Source: UBA7862 sp050872785 (lineage in GTDB: Bacteria; Bacillota; Clostridia; Christensenellales; UBA1242). Taken from it: a stretch of DNA of 64,000 bases. Made by a program: the position numbers and the translations under genes. The DNA is taken from the NCBI GenBank assembly GCA_050872785.1, contig JBNMHO010000003.1:1-64000 (forward strand), in the 5' to 3' direction. Below are positions 41,881 through 50,461 of this stretch, piece by piece. How positions within the stretch are numbered: position 1 is the stretch's first letter; each line of letters begins with the position of its first letter. Below the pieces are notes generated by a model that was given only the letters and a program-made list of their open reading frames with translations, ran no database searches and had not been told where the DNA came from.

Positions 41881-42798
41881 ATGACGACTTATGAAGTTGT
41901 GGGGTTAAATTTTCCAAAGTTTTTAAGCGAGATTGAAAGGCGAAATATATCTTTAAACAGCCTTGTTAAACTTTCGCATGACAGGTTTTGCGTGGAAGTC
42001 GCTTTGGCACAGAAAAAGAAGTTTTTGAACCTTTGCTCGCTTCTTAATATGGAAGTAACAGAAAAGAAAATTCCCGTTTATGAGCGTGTTTTGCGTGGGA
42101 TAAAATGCCATGTGCCACTGTCTATTTTTGTAGCAGTTTGCGTGGCTGTTCTTTTGTTTTCGCAAATGTTTGTGTTCCGAATTGAAGTTTTTGGCGAAAC
42201 AAGTGTAAGCGAAGATGAGATTGTTTCTGTCTTAAAACAAAACGGCTTTGACACGTGGAAAATGCGGGGAAGTTATGACACGCAAGAAGTGGAGCGAGTG
42301 CTTACTTCAAACATTCCAAAGATAAGTTTTGCTTCATGCGTTGTGCGTGGCGGGACACTGGTTGTAAACGTCTATGAAAAAATTGATGCGGAGAAGTCTT
42401 TAAGTGCGGGCAAGCCTATTGTTGCACCTTGCGACTTGATAATTGAAGAAATTTCTTGCACCAGCGGAACAGTGGTCAAACACCAAGGGCAAACGGCAAA
42501 GACGGGCGAGAGCATTGTTGAGAATTTTATCATGCTAGGACAAACGAAAATTGACATTCCCGCGCATGCAACATTTACTGCAAAAGTGGAGCAGAGTATA
42601 AGTCAATTTTTGACACAAAAGACACAAGATGATATGGACATAAAAAAAGTGGTTGAAGAAAACAAAAGAATGTTGTATAATATGTTATCAGAAGCAAAAC
42701 TTCTGGACAATATTGAAGAAGAAACAGAACTTTTGGAAACGGAAAACGGGTGCTTGGTGATAAGCCGTTTTAGAACTAAAATTGAAATTTCTTCATAA
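41881..42798 (+). CDS. yqfD: Sporulation protein YqfD-like
   Basis: A 305-residue protein. The N-terminal YqfD domain includes a basic patch and one membrane helix (VPLSIFVAVCVAVLLFSQMFVF). After it come POTRA-like IEVFGETSVSEDEIVSVLKQNG and the conserved SFASCVVRGGTLVVNVYEK region. Shorter than Bacillus YqfD (about 398), as in several Clostridia. Part of the forespore-specific mother-cell programme in Bacillus. ybeY follows 13 nt later. Confidence 0.82.
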   Translation: MTTYEVVGLNFPKFLSEIERRNISLNSLVKLSHDRFCVEVALAQKKKFLNLCSLLNMEVTEKKIPVYERVLRGIKCHVPLSIFVAVCVAVLLFSQMFVFRIEVFGETSVSEDEIVSVLKQNGFDTWKMRGSYDTQEVERVLTSNIPKISFASCVVRGGTLVVNVYEKIDAEKSLSAGKPIVAPCDLIIEEISCTSGTVVKHQGQTAKTGESIVENFIMLGQTKIDIPAHATFTAKVEQSISQFLTQKTQDDMDIKKVVEENKRMLYNMLSEAKLLDNIEEETELLETENGCLVISRFRTKIEISS

Positions 42799-42811
42799 CA
42801 AAGGAAACATT

Positions 42812-43312
42812 ATGAAAGTTGAAATAAACGATTACGCATTGTCAAAAAATTTTACAAAACTCATTGGAAAGTTGCTTAAAACTGCAAACAAATATTCAAA
42901 ATTCAATCAACGAAAAGTGCAAGTGGCAATTAGTTTTGTGGACAAAGACGAAATTCAAAAATTGAACAAGGAAACCCGTGGCATAGACAAGCCAACGGAC
43001 GTTTTGTCATTTCCAACCTTAAACCTTGTCTCACTTCAAAAAATTAACATGAAAGATCCAGAAATTAGGTGCGACATTGACCCAGAAACCAAACACCTTA
43101 TGCTTGGCGACATAGTTATTTGCGAAGATGTTGCAAGGAAAAATGCCGAGGAATATGGACACAGTTTTGAAAGGGAAATTTGCTATCTTGTTGTGCATGG
43201 ATTCTTGCACCTTTTGGGTTATGACCACATGGAAGAAGACGACAAAATTGTTATGCGTGCGCTAGAGGAAGCAGTGCTTAAAAAATATAACATAACGAGA
43301 GATGAAAAGTGA
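42812..43312 (+). CDS. ybeY: Endoribonuclease YbeY
   Basis: A 166-residue zinc-dependent rRNA maturation nuclease. The signature HGFLHLLGYDH (129-139) supplies three zinc-binding His residues. The RGIDKPTDVLSFP block is also diagnostic. ATG 42812 follows AAAGGAAA. The stop overlaps the GTG start of era, so they are translationally coupled. Confidence 0.95.
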   Translation: MKVEINDYALSKNFTKLIGKLLKTANKYSKFNQRKVQVAISFVDKDEIQKLNKETRGIDKPTDVLSFPTLNLVSLQKINMKDPEIRCDIDPETKHLMLGDIVICEDVARKNAEEYGHSFEREICYLVVHGFLHLLGYDHMEEDDKIVMRALEEAVLKKYNITRDEK

Positions 43313-44211
43313 AAATTAAGTGTGGATTTGTAGCCGTTGTTGGCAAGCCCAATGCGGGCAAAAGCAGCCTTGTAAATGCAATTATTAAGGAAAAGGTTTC
43401 AATCGTTTCGCCAAAACCACAAACAACGAGAAATAACATTTTGGGGATATATAACAGTGACCACAGCCAAATTGTTTTTGTGGACACACCTGGCATAAAC
43501 AAAACTTCAACGGGCCTTGACAAATTTATGCAAAAGAGCATAAAAGGGGCAGTGAGTGACGTTAATGCGGTTATTATTGTTTGCGACATAACAAAAGGCG
43601 TGGATAGGGTGGAAACTGACCTTGTAGAAAAATATAACAAGGAAAATATCCCAGTCGTGCTTGTTTTGTCCAAAATTGACCTTGTGAGCGATGAAGTGGT
43701 GTTTAAAACATTGCAACAATTATCTCCACTTGCGACACAGTGCGAGATTGTTCCGCTTTCAAGCATAAAGGACAGAAACGTTGAAACAGTGATTGACGTG
43801 GTGGAGAAATTTCTTCCAGAAGTTGACGAAAGAAACAAATATTTTGACGATGACGAATACACAGACAAACCCCTAAACTTTTTGGTGGCGGAGATTGTTA
43901 GGGAAAAAGCGCTATACTATCTCGATAGGGAAATTCCACATGGCATAGCCGTTGTAACTCAAAGATTTGAGGAAGACGAAAACTTGATAGATATTGACGT
44001 TGACATTGTTTGCGACAAGAATTCACATAAAGCAATTATCCTCGGCAAACAAGGAACTATGCTCAAAAAAATCGGGCATGACGCTCGTGTTACAATTCAA
44101 AAAATTGTCCAAAAAAAGGTTATGCTAAATATTTTTGTTAAAGTTAAACCAAATTGGAAAAATAATTTGGAGTTTTTGGATAGTTTGGGTTATAATATAA
44201 ACGAGTTGTAG
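43309..44211 (+). CDS. era: GTPase Era
   Basis: A 300-residue GTPase that matures 16S rRNA and the 30S subunit. G1 GKPNAGKSS (12-20), G2 TTRNNILGI, G3 DTPG in FVDTPGI, G4 SKID, and a C-terminal KH domain (KAIILGKQGTMLKKIGHDAR). The start is GTG 43309 with a 4-nt overlap of ybeY. Confidence 0.96.
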   Translation: MKIKCGFVAVVGKPNAGKSSLVNAIIKEKVSIVSPKPQTTRNNILGIYNSDHSQIVFVDTPGINKTSTGLDKFMQKSIKGAVSDVNAVIIVCDITKGVDRVETDLVEKYNKENIPVVLVLSKIDLVSDEVVFKTLQQLSPLATQCEIVPLSSIKDRNVETVIDVVEKFLPEVDERNKYFDDDEYTDKPLNFLVAEIVREKALYYLDREIPHGIAVVTQRFEEDENLIDIDVDIVCDKNSHKAIILGKQGTMLKKIGHDARVTIQKIVQKKVMLNIFVKVKPNWKNNLEFLDSLGYNINEL

Positions 44212-44276
44212 GAATAAATTTTGTTTTTTGAAACATTCTAGTGCTGATGATGCAACTTGCACGCAAGGGGGACACA

Positions 44277-44534
44277 ATGAACATTGAAAAAGCGTTTGCA
44301 AAAGTAAAACTGAATAACTCTAAAAGCAAAGCCTGTGTTGAAACATTAAATTTCTTAATGGGCAAATACGGCTGGGGTATAACTGTGCTTGCATATCTTA
44401 CGGGCGAAGACCCAACAACTCATGAGCATTATTGCACAGACGAAGTTTTTGACGCCTACGTTGAAGCACTGGAAAATCAAAAATTTGAAACAAATAACAA
44501 CTTGGAGCAAGAAGAACCTACACTTGAAAGATAA
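44277..44534 (+). CDS. Hypothetical small protein between era and recO
   Basis: An 85-residue, acidic, soluble protein (MGKYGWGITVLAYLTGEDPTT is its core). It occupies the place of yqzL between era and recO but is longer than YqzL and shows no clear similarity. AAGGGGG precedes ATG 44277, supporting the start. Function unknown. Confidence 0.65.
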   Translation: MNIEKAFAKVKLNNSKSKACVETLNFLMGKYGWGITVLAYLTGEDPTTHEHYCTDEVFDAYVEALENQKFETNNNLEQEEPTLER

Positions 44535-44553
44535 TTAAAAAAAGAGATTAACA

Positions 44554-45273
44554 ATGGATAAAGCAGTTTCGGGGCTTGTTTTAAAAGCCATTGATTACAA
44601 AGAGAACGATAAACTACTCACAATTTTAACTTTGGATATGGGCAAAATTTTAGTGACCGCTCGTGGTGTCAAAAAACCTACAAGCAAACTAAAATCCTAT
44701 AGCCAAAGTTTTTGTTTTGGTGAATTTGAATTGCAACAGGGCAAGGCGGGTTGGGTGCTTGTTGGCGTAAACCCAGTTGACACATTTTTTGAACTTCTAT
44801 CAGACTTTGAAAAATATAAGGAAGCATGCACTGTCATTGAAATTTGTGACAAAATATGTGTTGAAAACCAGTCCTATCCAAAACTTCTTTTGGAAGCCTT
44901 GAAAACCATAAAACAAATAAACTACTCGCAAATTTCCCCAAAGTTGCTCCTTAGCAAGTTTATTATGAATGTTCTAAATTATGAAGGCTTTGGAATGAGT
45001 GCAACCCATTGTGCAAACTGCAGAAGTCCATTTATGAAAGAAGTGTATTTTGACACCACAACGGGCGAACTTCTTTGCCATGCATGCAGAAATGAAAATT
45101 GTGAGCAACTTGACGGCGGCGTGTTTTCCGCACTTAAAATTTTATCCACCACCGAAGAAAGTAAACTCTCCACCGTCCGCCTGCCAAATGCAGTTGTCGA
45201 ACGCACATTCACCTTCCTAAACCGAAACCTCTGTAACAAGTTCGAAATCCACCTCAGTTCGGCTAAATTGTAA
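44554..45273 (+). CDS. recO: DNA repair protein RecO
   Basis: A 239-residue recombination mediator. An N-terminal OB fold (ALDYKENDKLLTILTLDMGKI-like; VTARGVKKPTSKLKSYSQSF) is followed by a helical domain and a C-terminal zinc finger (CANCRSPF...LLCHACRN). It loads RecA on SSB-coated DNA with RecR. It is the last gene of the yqfCD-ybeY-era group and is followed by a terminator. Confidence 0.93.
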   Translation: MDKAVSGLVLKAIDYKENDKLLTILTLDMGKILVTARGVKKPTSKLKSYSQSFCFGEFELQQGKAGWVLVGVNPVDTFFELLSDFEKYKEACTVIEICDKICVENQSYPKLLLEALKTIKQINYSQISPKLLLSKFIMNVLNYEGFGMSATHCANCRSPFMKEVYFDTTTGELLCHACRNENCEQLDGGVFSALKILSTTEESKLSTVRLPNAVVERTFTFLNRNLCNKFEIHLSSAKL

Positions 45274-45291
45274 GAAATTGGGAATAATTTG

Positions 45292-45321
45292 AAAAAATAG
45301 GGCTTTAAACCCTATTTTTTA
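45292..45321 (+). terminator. Terminator after recO
   Basis: AAAAAATAGGG pairs with CCCTATTTTTT around CTTTAAA. Confidence 0.87.
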
Positions 45322-45392
45322 TGTCATTTTTGTTGACAAATTGGGGACAAATATATAAAATTTTCTTTGTGATTTTTAAAGGAGAAAAATAA

Positions 45393-48026
45393 ATGGCAAA
45401 AAAATACGTTTATCTATTCAGCGAAGGAAACTCCAAAATGAGAGAAATTTTGGGCGGGAAAGGTGCTAACTTGGCTGAAATGACCAACCTTGGACTTCCA
45501 GTTCCACAAGGCTTTACAATTTCAACAGAAGCCTGCACACAATATTATGAAGACGGCCGTCAAATCAATGACCAAATTCAAAAAGAAATTATGGAATACA
45601 TTGCCAAAATGGAAAAGATTACTGGCAAGAAGTTTGGCGACAAAGAAAACCCACTTTTGGTGTCTGTTAGAAGTGGTGCAAGGGCAAGTATGCCTGGCAT
45701 GATGGACACAATCTTGAACCTTGGACTTAACGAAGAAGTTGTTGAAGTTTTGTCCAAAAAGTCTGGCAATCCACGTTGGGCTTGGGACTGCTACAGAAGA
45801 TTTATCCAAATGTATAGCGATGTCGTTATGGAAGTTGGCAAGAAATATTTTGAACAACTTATCGACAAAATGAAAAAGGAAAAAGGTGTTAAACTTGACA
45901 CAGAACTCACAGCAAGTGACCTTGCAGAACTTGCACATGAGTTTAAAGCAGAATACAAAGCAAAAATTGGACAAGATTTTCCAAGTGATCCAAAAGAACA
46001 ACTTATGGGTGCAATTAAGGCTGTGTTTAGGTCATGGGACAACCCAAGAGCAAACTACTACAGAATGCAAAATGACATTCCATACAGCTGGGGAACTGCT
46101 GTTAATGTTCAAATGATGGTGTTTGGAAACATGGGCGAAACAAGTGGCACAGGTGTCGCTTTCACTCGTAATCCAGCCACTGGCGAAAAGAAACTTATGG
46201 GCGAATTTTTGATGAACGCACAAGGTGAAGACGTTGTTGCTGGTGTCAGAACCCCAATGCCTATTGCAAAAATGGCAGAAATTATGCCAGAAGTTTATAC
46301 ACAATTCCAAGAAATTTGCAAAACTCTTGAAGGACACTACAAAGATATGCAAGATATGGAATTCACAATAGAAGACAAGAAGTTGTATATGCTTCAAACA
46401 AGAAACGGCAAGAGAACTGCACGTGCAGCACTCAAAATTGCTTGCGACCTTGTTGATGAAGGGATGATTACAGAACAAGAAGCTCTTATGCAAATTGACC
46501 CAAAGAGTCTTGATAGTCTTCTTCACCCACAATTTGACCCACAAGCTTTGAAAGACGCAAAACCAGTGGCACAAGCACTTGCTGCTTCTCCTGGGGCAGG
46601 GTGCGGGGCTATTGTGTTTACAGCAGAAGATGCAGTTGCTCGTGGCAAAAACAAAGAAAGAGTTGTGCTTGTCCGTCTTGAAACTTCTCCAGAAGACATT
46701 GAAGGCATGCACTATGCTCAAGGCGTTCTCACTGTTCGTGGCGGAATGACATCTCACGCAGCAGTTGTTGCTCGTGGCATGGGAACTTGCTGTGTTTCTG
46801 GCTGTGGCGAAATTGAAATGGACGAAAAGAACAAATGCTTCACCCTTGCTGGAAGGACTTATCATGAAGGGGACATTATCTCCATTGACGGCTCAACAGG
46901 CAAGATTTATGGCGAAGAAATTAAAACTGTGCCAGCAAACACAAATGATGGTGATTTCGGCAGAATTATGGCATGGGCTGACAAATATAAAGCACTTGAA
47001 ATCAGAACAAATGCTGACACTCCAAAAGACGCAAAACAAGCCAAACTCTTTGGTGCACAAGGCATCGGTCTTTGCAGAACAGAACACATGTTCTTTGACC
47101 CAGACAGAATTTCTGCAATAAGGGAAATGATTTGCTCTGACACTCTTGAACAACGTGAAAAGGCATTGAGCAAACTTGAACCAATGCAACAAGGTGACTT
47201 TGAACAACTTTACGAAGCAATGGAAGGACTTCCAGTTAACATCCGTTATCTTGACCCACCTCTACACGAATTTGTGCCAACTGAAGAAGCAGATATTGCT
47301 CTTCTTGCCAAATCTCAAGGCAAAACTGTTGCTCAAGTAAAACAAATTATTGCTTCTCTTCATGAATTTAACCCAATGATGGGACACCGTGGTTGCAGAC
47401 TTGCCGTTACATTCCCAGAAATTGCCGTTATGCAAACAACTGCAGTCATAAAGGCCGCTCTTAATGTCAGCAAAAAACACAACTGGAATATTGTTCCAGA
47501 AATTATGATTCCACTTGTTGGGGAAGTGAAAGAGCTTGCTTATGTCAAGAAAATTGTTTGTGAAACAGCAGACAAACTTATAAAAGAAGCAAAATCTAAC
47601 ATGAAATACAAAGTCGGCACAATGATTGAAATTCCACGTGCTGCACTTATGGCTGACAAGATTGCTGAAGAAGCAGAATTCTTCTCATTCGGAACAAACG
47701 ACCTAACACAAATGACCTTTGGCTTCAGCCGTGATGACGCTGGCAAATTCTTGGGTTCATATTATGAAAAGAAAATTTATGAATCTGACCCATTTGCTCG
47801 TCTTGACCAAGAAGGCGTTGGCAAACTTGTTGAAATGGCAGCAAAACTTGGAAGAAGTACCCGCCCAGACCTTCACCTTGGAATTTGTGGCGAACATGGC
47901 GGCGACCCAAGCTCAATCGACTTCTGCCACAGAGTTGGACTTAACTATGTTTCTTGCTCTCCATTCCGTGTTCCTATTGCACGTCTTGCAGCAGCACAAG
48001 CAAACATCAGAAATCCAAGAAAATAA
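45393..48026 (+). CDS. ppdK: Pyruvate, phosphate dikinase
   Basis: A full-length PPDK (877 residues) that interconverts pyruvate, ATP and Pi with PEP, AMP and PPi. The N-terminal nucleotide-binding part starts YLFSEGN...LGGKGANLAEM. The phosphohistidine domain has GGMTSHAAVVARGMG (His455). The C-terminal TIM barrel has FGTNDLTQMTFGFSRDD and LHLGICGEHGGDP with the catalytic Cys. In anaerobic Clostridia it often replaces or complements pyruvate kinase. AAAGGAG precedes the ATG. Confidence 0.97.
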   Translation: MAKKYVYLFSEGNSKMREILGGKGANLAEMTNLGLPVPQGFTISTEACTQYYEDGRQINDQIQKEIMEYIAKMEKITGKKFGDKENPLLVSVRSGARASMPGMMDTILNLGLNEEVVEVLSKKSGNPRWAWDCYRRFIQMYSDVVMEVGKKYFEQLIDKMKKEKGVKLDTELTASDLAELAHEFKAEYKAKIGQDFPSDPKEQLMGAIKAVFRSWDNPRANYYRMQNDIPYSWGTAVNVQMMVFGNMGETSGTGVAFTRNPATGEKKLMGEFLMNAQGEDVVAGVRTPMPIAKMAEIMPEVYTQFQEICKTLEGHYKDMQDMEFTIEDKKLYMLQTRNGKRTARAALKIACDLVDEGMITEQEALMQIDPKSLDSLLHPQFDPQALKDAKPVAQALAASPGAGCGAIVFTAEDAVARGKNKERVVLVRLETSPEDIEGMHYAQGVLTVRGGMTSHAAVVARGMGTCCVSGCGEIEMDEKNKCFTLAGRTYHEGDIISIDGSTGKIYGEEIKTVPANTNDGDFGRIMAWADKYKALEIRTNADTPKDAKQAKLFGAQGIGLCRTEHMFFDPDRISAIREMICSDTLEQREKALSKLEPMQQGDFEQLYEAMEGLPVNIRYLDPPLHEFVPTEEADIALLAKSQGKTVAQVKQIIASLHEFNPMMGHRGCRLAVTFPEIAVMQTTAVIKAALNVSKKHNWNIVPEIMIPLVGEVKELAYVKKIVCETADKLIKEAKSNMKYKVGTMIEIPRAALMADKIAEEAEFFSFGTNDLTQMTFGFSRDDAGKFLGSYYEKKIYESDPFARLDQEGVGKLVEMAAKLGRSTRPDLHLGICGEHGGDPSSIDFCHRVGLNYVSCSPFRVPIARLAAAQANIRNPRK

Positions 48027-48068
48027 TCTCACAACTTGTCTTGGCACAAAAAGTATATATTCTACAAC

Positions 48069-48099
48069 CAAAAACAGCACTTATCTGGTGCTGTTTTTG
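48069..48099. terminator. Bidirectional terminator after ppdK
   Basis: CAAAAACAGCAC pairs with GTGCTGTTTTTG around TTATCTG. It separates ppdK from the convergent desulfurase gene. Confidence 0.88.
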
Positions 48100-48105
48100 C
48101 TATTA

Positions 48106-49260
48106 TCACTTAAGTTGCGACATTTTGGCAAGTTCTGATATAGCTTTTGCAAGCACATTTATGTCATGATAAGAATTCTTAAAATCTACTCCCACACGAG
48201 TAAGCCCACTTTCCATTGTCCCCAAAAACTTGTGTGCAAGCGGGGCACAATGAAGCCCACCACGGGAGGCAATGTGATATTTGTCACTCAAAAAATCTGT
48301 CACTTCAATGGAGTCAAAGCCCGCAACGGAAAATGCAACAACTCCATATGTGTTGTCAAGATTTGAATAAATCTTAACTCCTTTAATATCCCGCAATTTG
48401 CTTATCATATATTGTGTCAACTTTGCAACTTTTTTGACGTGATTATCAAAGTGTTTTTCAACATATTTTGCCCCCGCAGACAAACTTGCAATAAGCGGAC
48501 TGGCAACCGTCCCACTTTCATAACATTCTGGGGGAACAGTTGGCTGCAACAGATTTTCACTCTCTGTCCCCGTTCCGCCAAAAATTATTGGGGCGGGGTA
48601 GGTCTTGGAATTTATGCACAATGCTCCAATGCCTTGCGGAGTGTGCAACCCTTTGTGACCAGAGAAGGCAAGAAAGTTTATGTGCGACTTTTTCATATCT
48701 ATTTTTATGTGTCCAACACCTTGTGCGTCATCAAGCAAAAATAATATGCCATTTCTGTTGCACAACGCTCCCACATCCTCAAAATTGTTTCTGTTGCCCG
48801 TTACATTTGATATTGCCGTCAAACACACAAGAAAAGTGTTTTTCTTTATGACTGAGGCAATGTCACTTGCGGTGATAAACTTTTTATTTTTCGGGCTGAT
48901 AACAGTCAGCGTAATTTCACCCAAACTTTCAAGATGATGAAGCGGTCTTAAAACGGAATTATGCTCAAAGCAACTGCAAATGACGTGTTTTCCTTTGTTT
49001 TTTCTGCAAAGACCTAAAATTGCAATGTTCAACGCTTCAGTTGCGTTTTTTGTAAAAATTACATCTTCTGGCTCAATATTTCCAAATTGTTTTGCCAAAT
49101 TTTCACGAGTTTGCCAAATCATAGCAGCATTTTTGACGGCAAGCGGATGACCGCCACGACCGGGGTTGGCACTTAAGGAAAGATATTTCAAAAAAACCTT
49201 TTTTACACATCTTGGCTTGAAGTGGCTGGTTGCTGGGGTGTCAAGATAAATAGTTTTCAT
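48106..49260 (-). CDS. Cysteine desulfurase family protein (class V aminotransferase)
   Basis: A 384-residue PLP enzyme. The Schiff-base Lys is in AFSGHKGLHTPQG. An active-site Cys lies in RGGLHCAPLAHKFLGT, and the N-terminus is IYLDTPATSHFKP. These are hallmarks of the TIGR01977-type (EGC) cysteine desulfurases, which differ from IscS/NifS in the Cys loop. It releases sulfur (or selenium) from cysteine (or selenocysteine). ATG 49260 with TGAGG upstream is chosen. A DUF3343 gene, a proposed Se/S carrier, is encoded divergently 136 nt away. Confidence 0.9.
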   Translation of the reverse strand: MKTIYLDTPATSHFKPRCVKKVFLKYLSLSANPGRGGHPLAVKNAAMIWQTRENLAKQFGNIEPEDVIFTKNATEALNIAILGLCRKNKGKHVICSCFEHNSVLRPLHHLESLGEITLTVISPKNKKFITASDIASVIKKNTFLVCLTAISNVTGNRNNFEDVGALCNRNGILFLLDDAQGVGHIKIDMKKSHINFLAFSGHKGLHTPQGIGALCINSKTYPAPIIFGGTGTESENLLQPTVPPECYESGTVASPLIASLSAGAKYVEKHFDNHVKKVAKLTQYMISKLRDIKGVKIYSNLDNTYGVVAFSVAGFDSIEVTDFLSDKYHIASRGGLHCAPLAHKFLGTMESGLTRVGVDFKNSYHDINVLAKAISELAKMSQLK

Positions 49261-49396
49261 ATTCAACCTCAAAACATCTTATGTGTTTTTGAGTTTTGTT
49301 GTGTTTATAAACATTATTTTGAAAAAGATAATATAGTGATTTGAGAGAAAGATATTTCATGGGTCTTTCTCAAAAAGTCTGAAAAGAGGGAATAAA

Positions 49397-49639
49397 ATGT
49401 ATTATCTTGTGGTCTTTAGGGCGAGAAGTGAAACAATGAAGTTTGCCAGCATATTGTCGTCTTATGGAGTTAAAAGCACCATTGTAAACACCCCAAGGCA
49501 AATTGCTGTGTCGTGCGGAATTTCCGTTAAAGTTGACGCAAACGCGCTTAATATTTGCAAACAAATTTTGTCACGAAGGCAATTTTGGACTTTCGGCGGC
49601 ATTTATCTCATGCAAAATGACTCTTATGTGCAACAATAA
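49397..49639 (+). CDS. DUF3343 protein (putative Se/S carrier)
   Basis: An 80-residue protein: a beta-alpha-beta fold start YYLVVFRARSETMKFASIL and the family motif SCGISVKVD with a single Cys, which in DUF3343 is thought to carry sulfur or selenium. Homologues cluster with TIGR01977 desulfurases and YedF/SirA-type proteins. AGAGGGA precedes ATG 49397. nth begins 50 nt later. Confidence 0.82.
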   Translation: MYYLVVFRARSETMKFASILSSYGVKSTIVNTPRQIAVSCGISVKVDANALNICKQILSRRQFWTFGGIYLMQNDSYVQQ

Positions 49640-49689
49640 GGTTGATTAAACACACATTTTGTGCTAAACTTTGCCAAAGGATAGGGAAA

Positions 49690-50334
49690 ATGCAAGCAAA
49701 AGAAGTTTATGAAACACTGCTACAAAGATTTGGTGATAGAAGTTGTGAACTTGATTTTCGCAACAATTTTGAACTAATTGTGGCAGTGATTTTATCAGCC
49801 AGATGCACGGACAAGCGTGTTAATATTGTAACAAAAGACTTGTTTAAACACTATAAAACTCCTCAAGATTTGGCAAACGCAAATGTTGACGAATTATCAA
49901 AAGAAATTTACTCTTGTGGCTTTTACAGAAATAAAGCAAAAAATCTTATCCTCATGGCAAAAGATTTGTGCGAAAGATTTTCAGGCGAAGTGCCAAATAA
50001 TTATCAAGACTTAGTAAGTCTTGCTGGGGTGGGCAGAAAGACGGCGAATGTTGTGTTATATGTGGGCTTTGGTGTGCCAGCCATCGCCGTTGATACTCAT
50101 GTTTTCAGAGTTTCAAACAGACTAGCACTCGTGCATGCCAAAACACCTCTTGAATGTGAACTTTCGCTTCAAAAACAAATAGACAAGTCTTCGTGGGGCA
50201 AGTTTCACCACCTTTTGGTGCTTTTTGGAAGATATATTTGTTCCTCTCGCTCGCCAGCGTGCAGCGATTGTGAATTTAAGACAAAATGCCCATATTTTGC
50301 TCAAAAAAAGCGTGGAAAAGTGGCAAAAAAGTGA
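49690..50334 (+). CDS. nth: Endonuclease III
   Basis: A 214-residue base-excision glycosylase/AP lyase. Helix-hairpin-helix GVGRKTANVVL includes the catalytic Lys; VDTHVFRVSNRL contains the catalytic Asp. The C-terminal [4Fe-4S] loop is CSSRSPACSDCEFKTKC, with the exact C-x6-C-x2-C-x5-C spacing. ATG 49690 follows AGGGA; a longer frame from 49642 has no ribosome site. Confidence 0.95.
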   Translation: MQAKEVYETLLQRFGDRSCELDFRNNFELIVAVILSARCTDKRVNIVTKDLFKHYKTPQDLANANVDELSKEIYSCGFYRNKAKNLILMAKDLCERFSGEVPNNYQDLVSLAGVGRKTANVVLYVGFGVPAIAVDTHVFRVSNRLALVHAKTPLECELSLQKQIDKSSWGKFHHLLVLFGRYICSSRSPACSDCEFKTKCPYFAQKKRGKVAKK

Positions 50335-50424
50335 ATTTTCTAGTTAAATTCTTAAAAAATAACAAATTTGAGCCAAATAAAAAGTAAATGTGTAAAAATG
50401 TTTAGAAAATTGTCAAAATTGTTG

Positions 50425-50430
50425 TATAAT
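50425..50430 (+). promoter_or_regulatory. -10 element for obg-yhbY
   Basis: TATAAT (50425-50430) in the context TTGTATAATATATG. The mRNA would start near 50437 and carry TGGAGG before ATG 50462. No good -35 is visible. Confidence 0.45.
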
Positions 50431-50461
50431 ATATGTAGAAAGTTGAATTTTGGAGGCAGAT

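Noticed and set aside
43278..43868. 196-codon open frame antisense to era
   Set aside because: Antisense shadow of a conserved GTPase.
44277..44534. Naming the gene yqzL
   Set aside because: Its place between era and recO suggests YqzL, but it is 85 residues and lacks the short YqzL sequence pattern.
46032..46865. 277-codon open frame antisense to ppdK
   Set aside because: Ser/Cys/His/Phe-rich translation with no domain, lying fully within a conserved gene.
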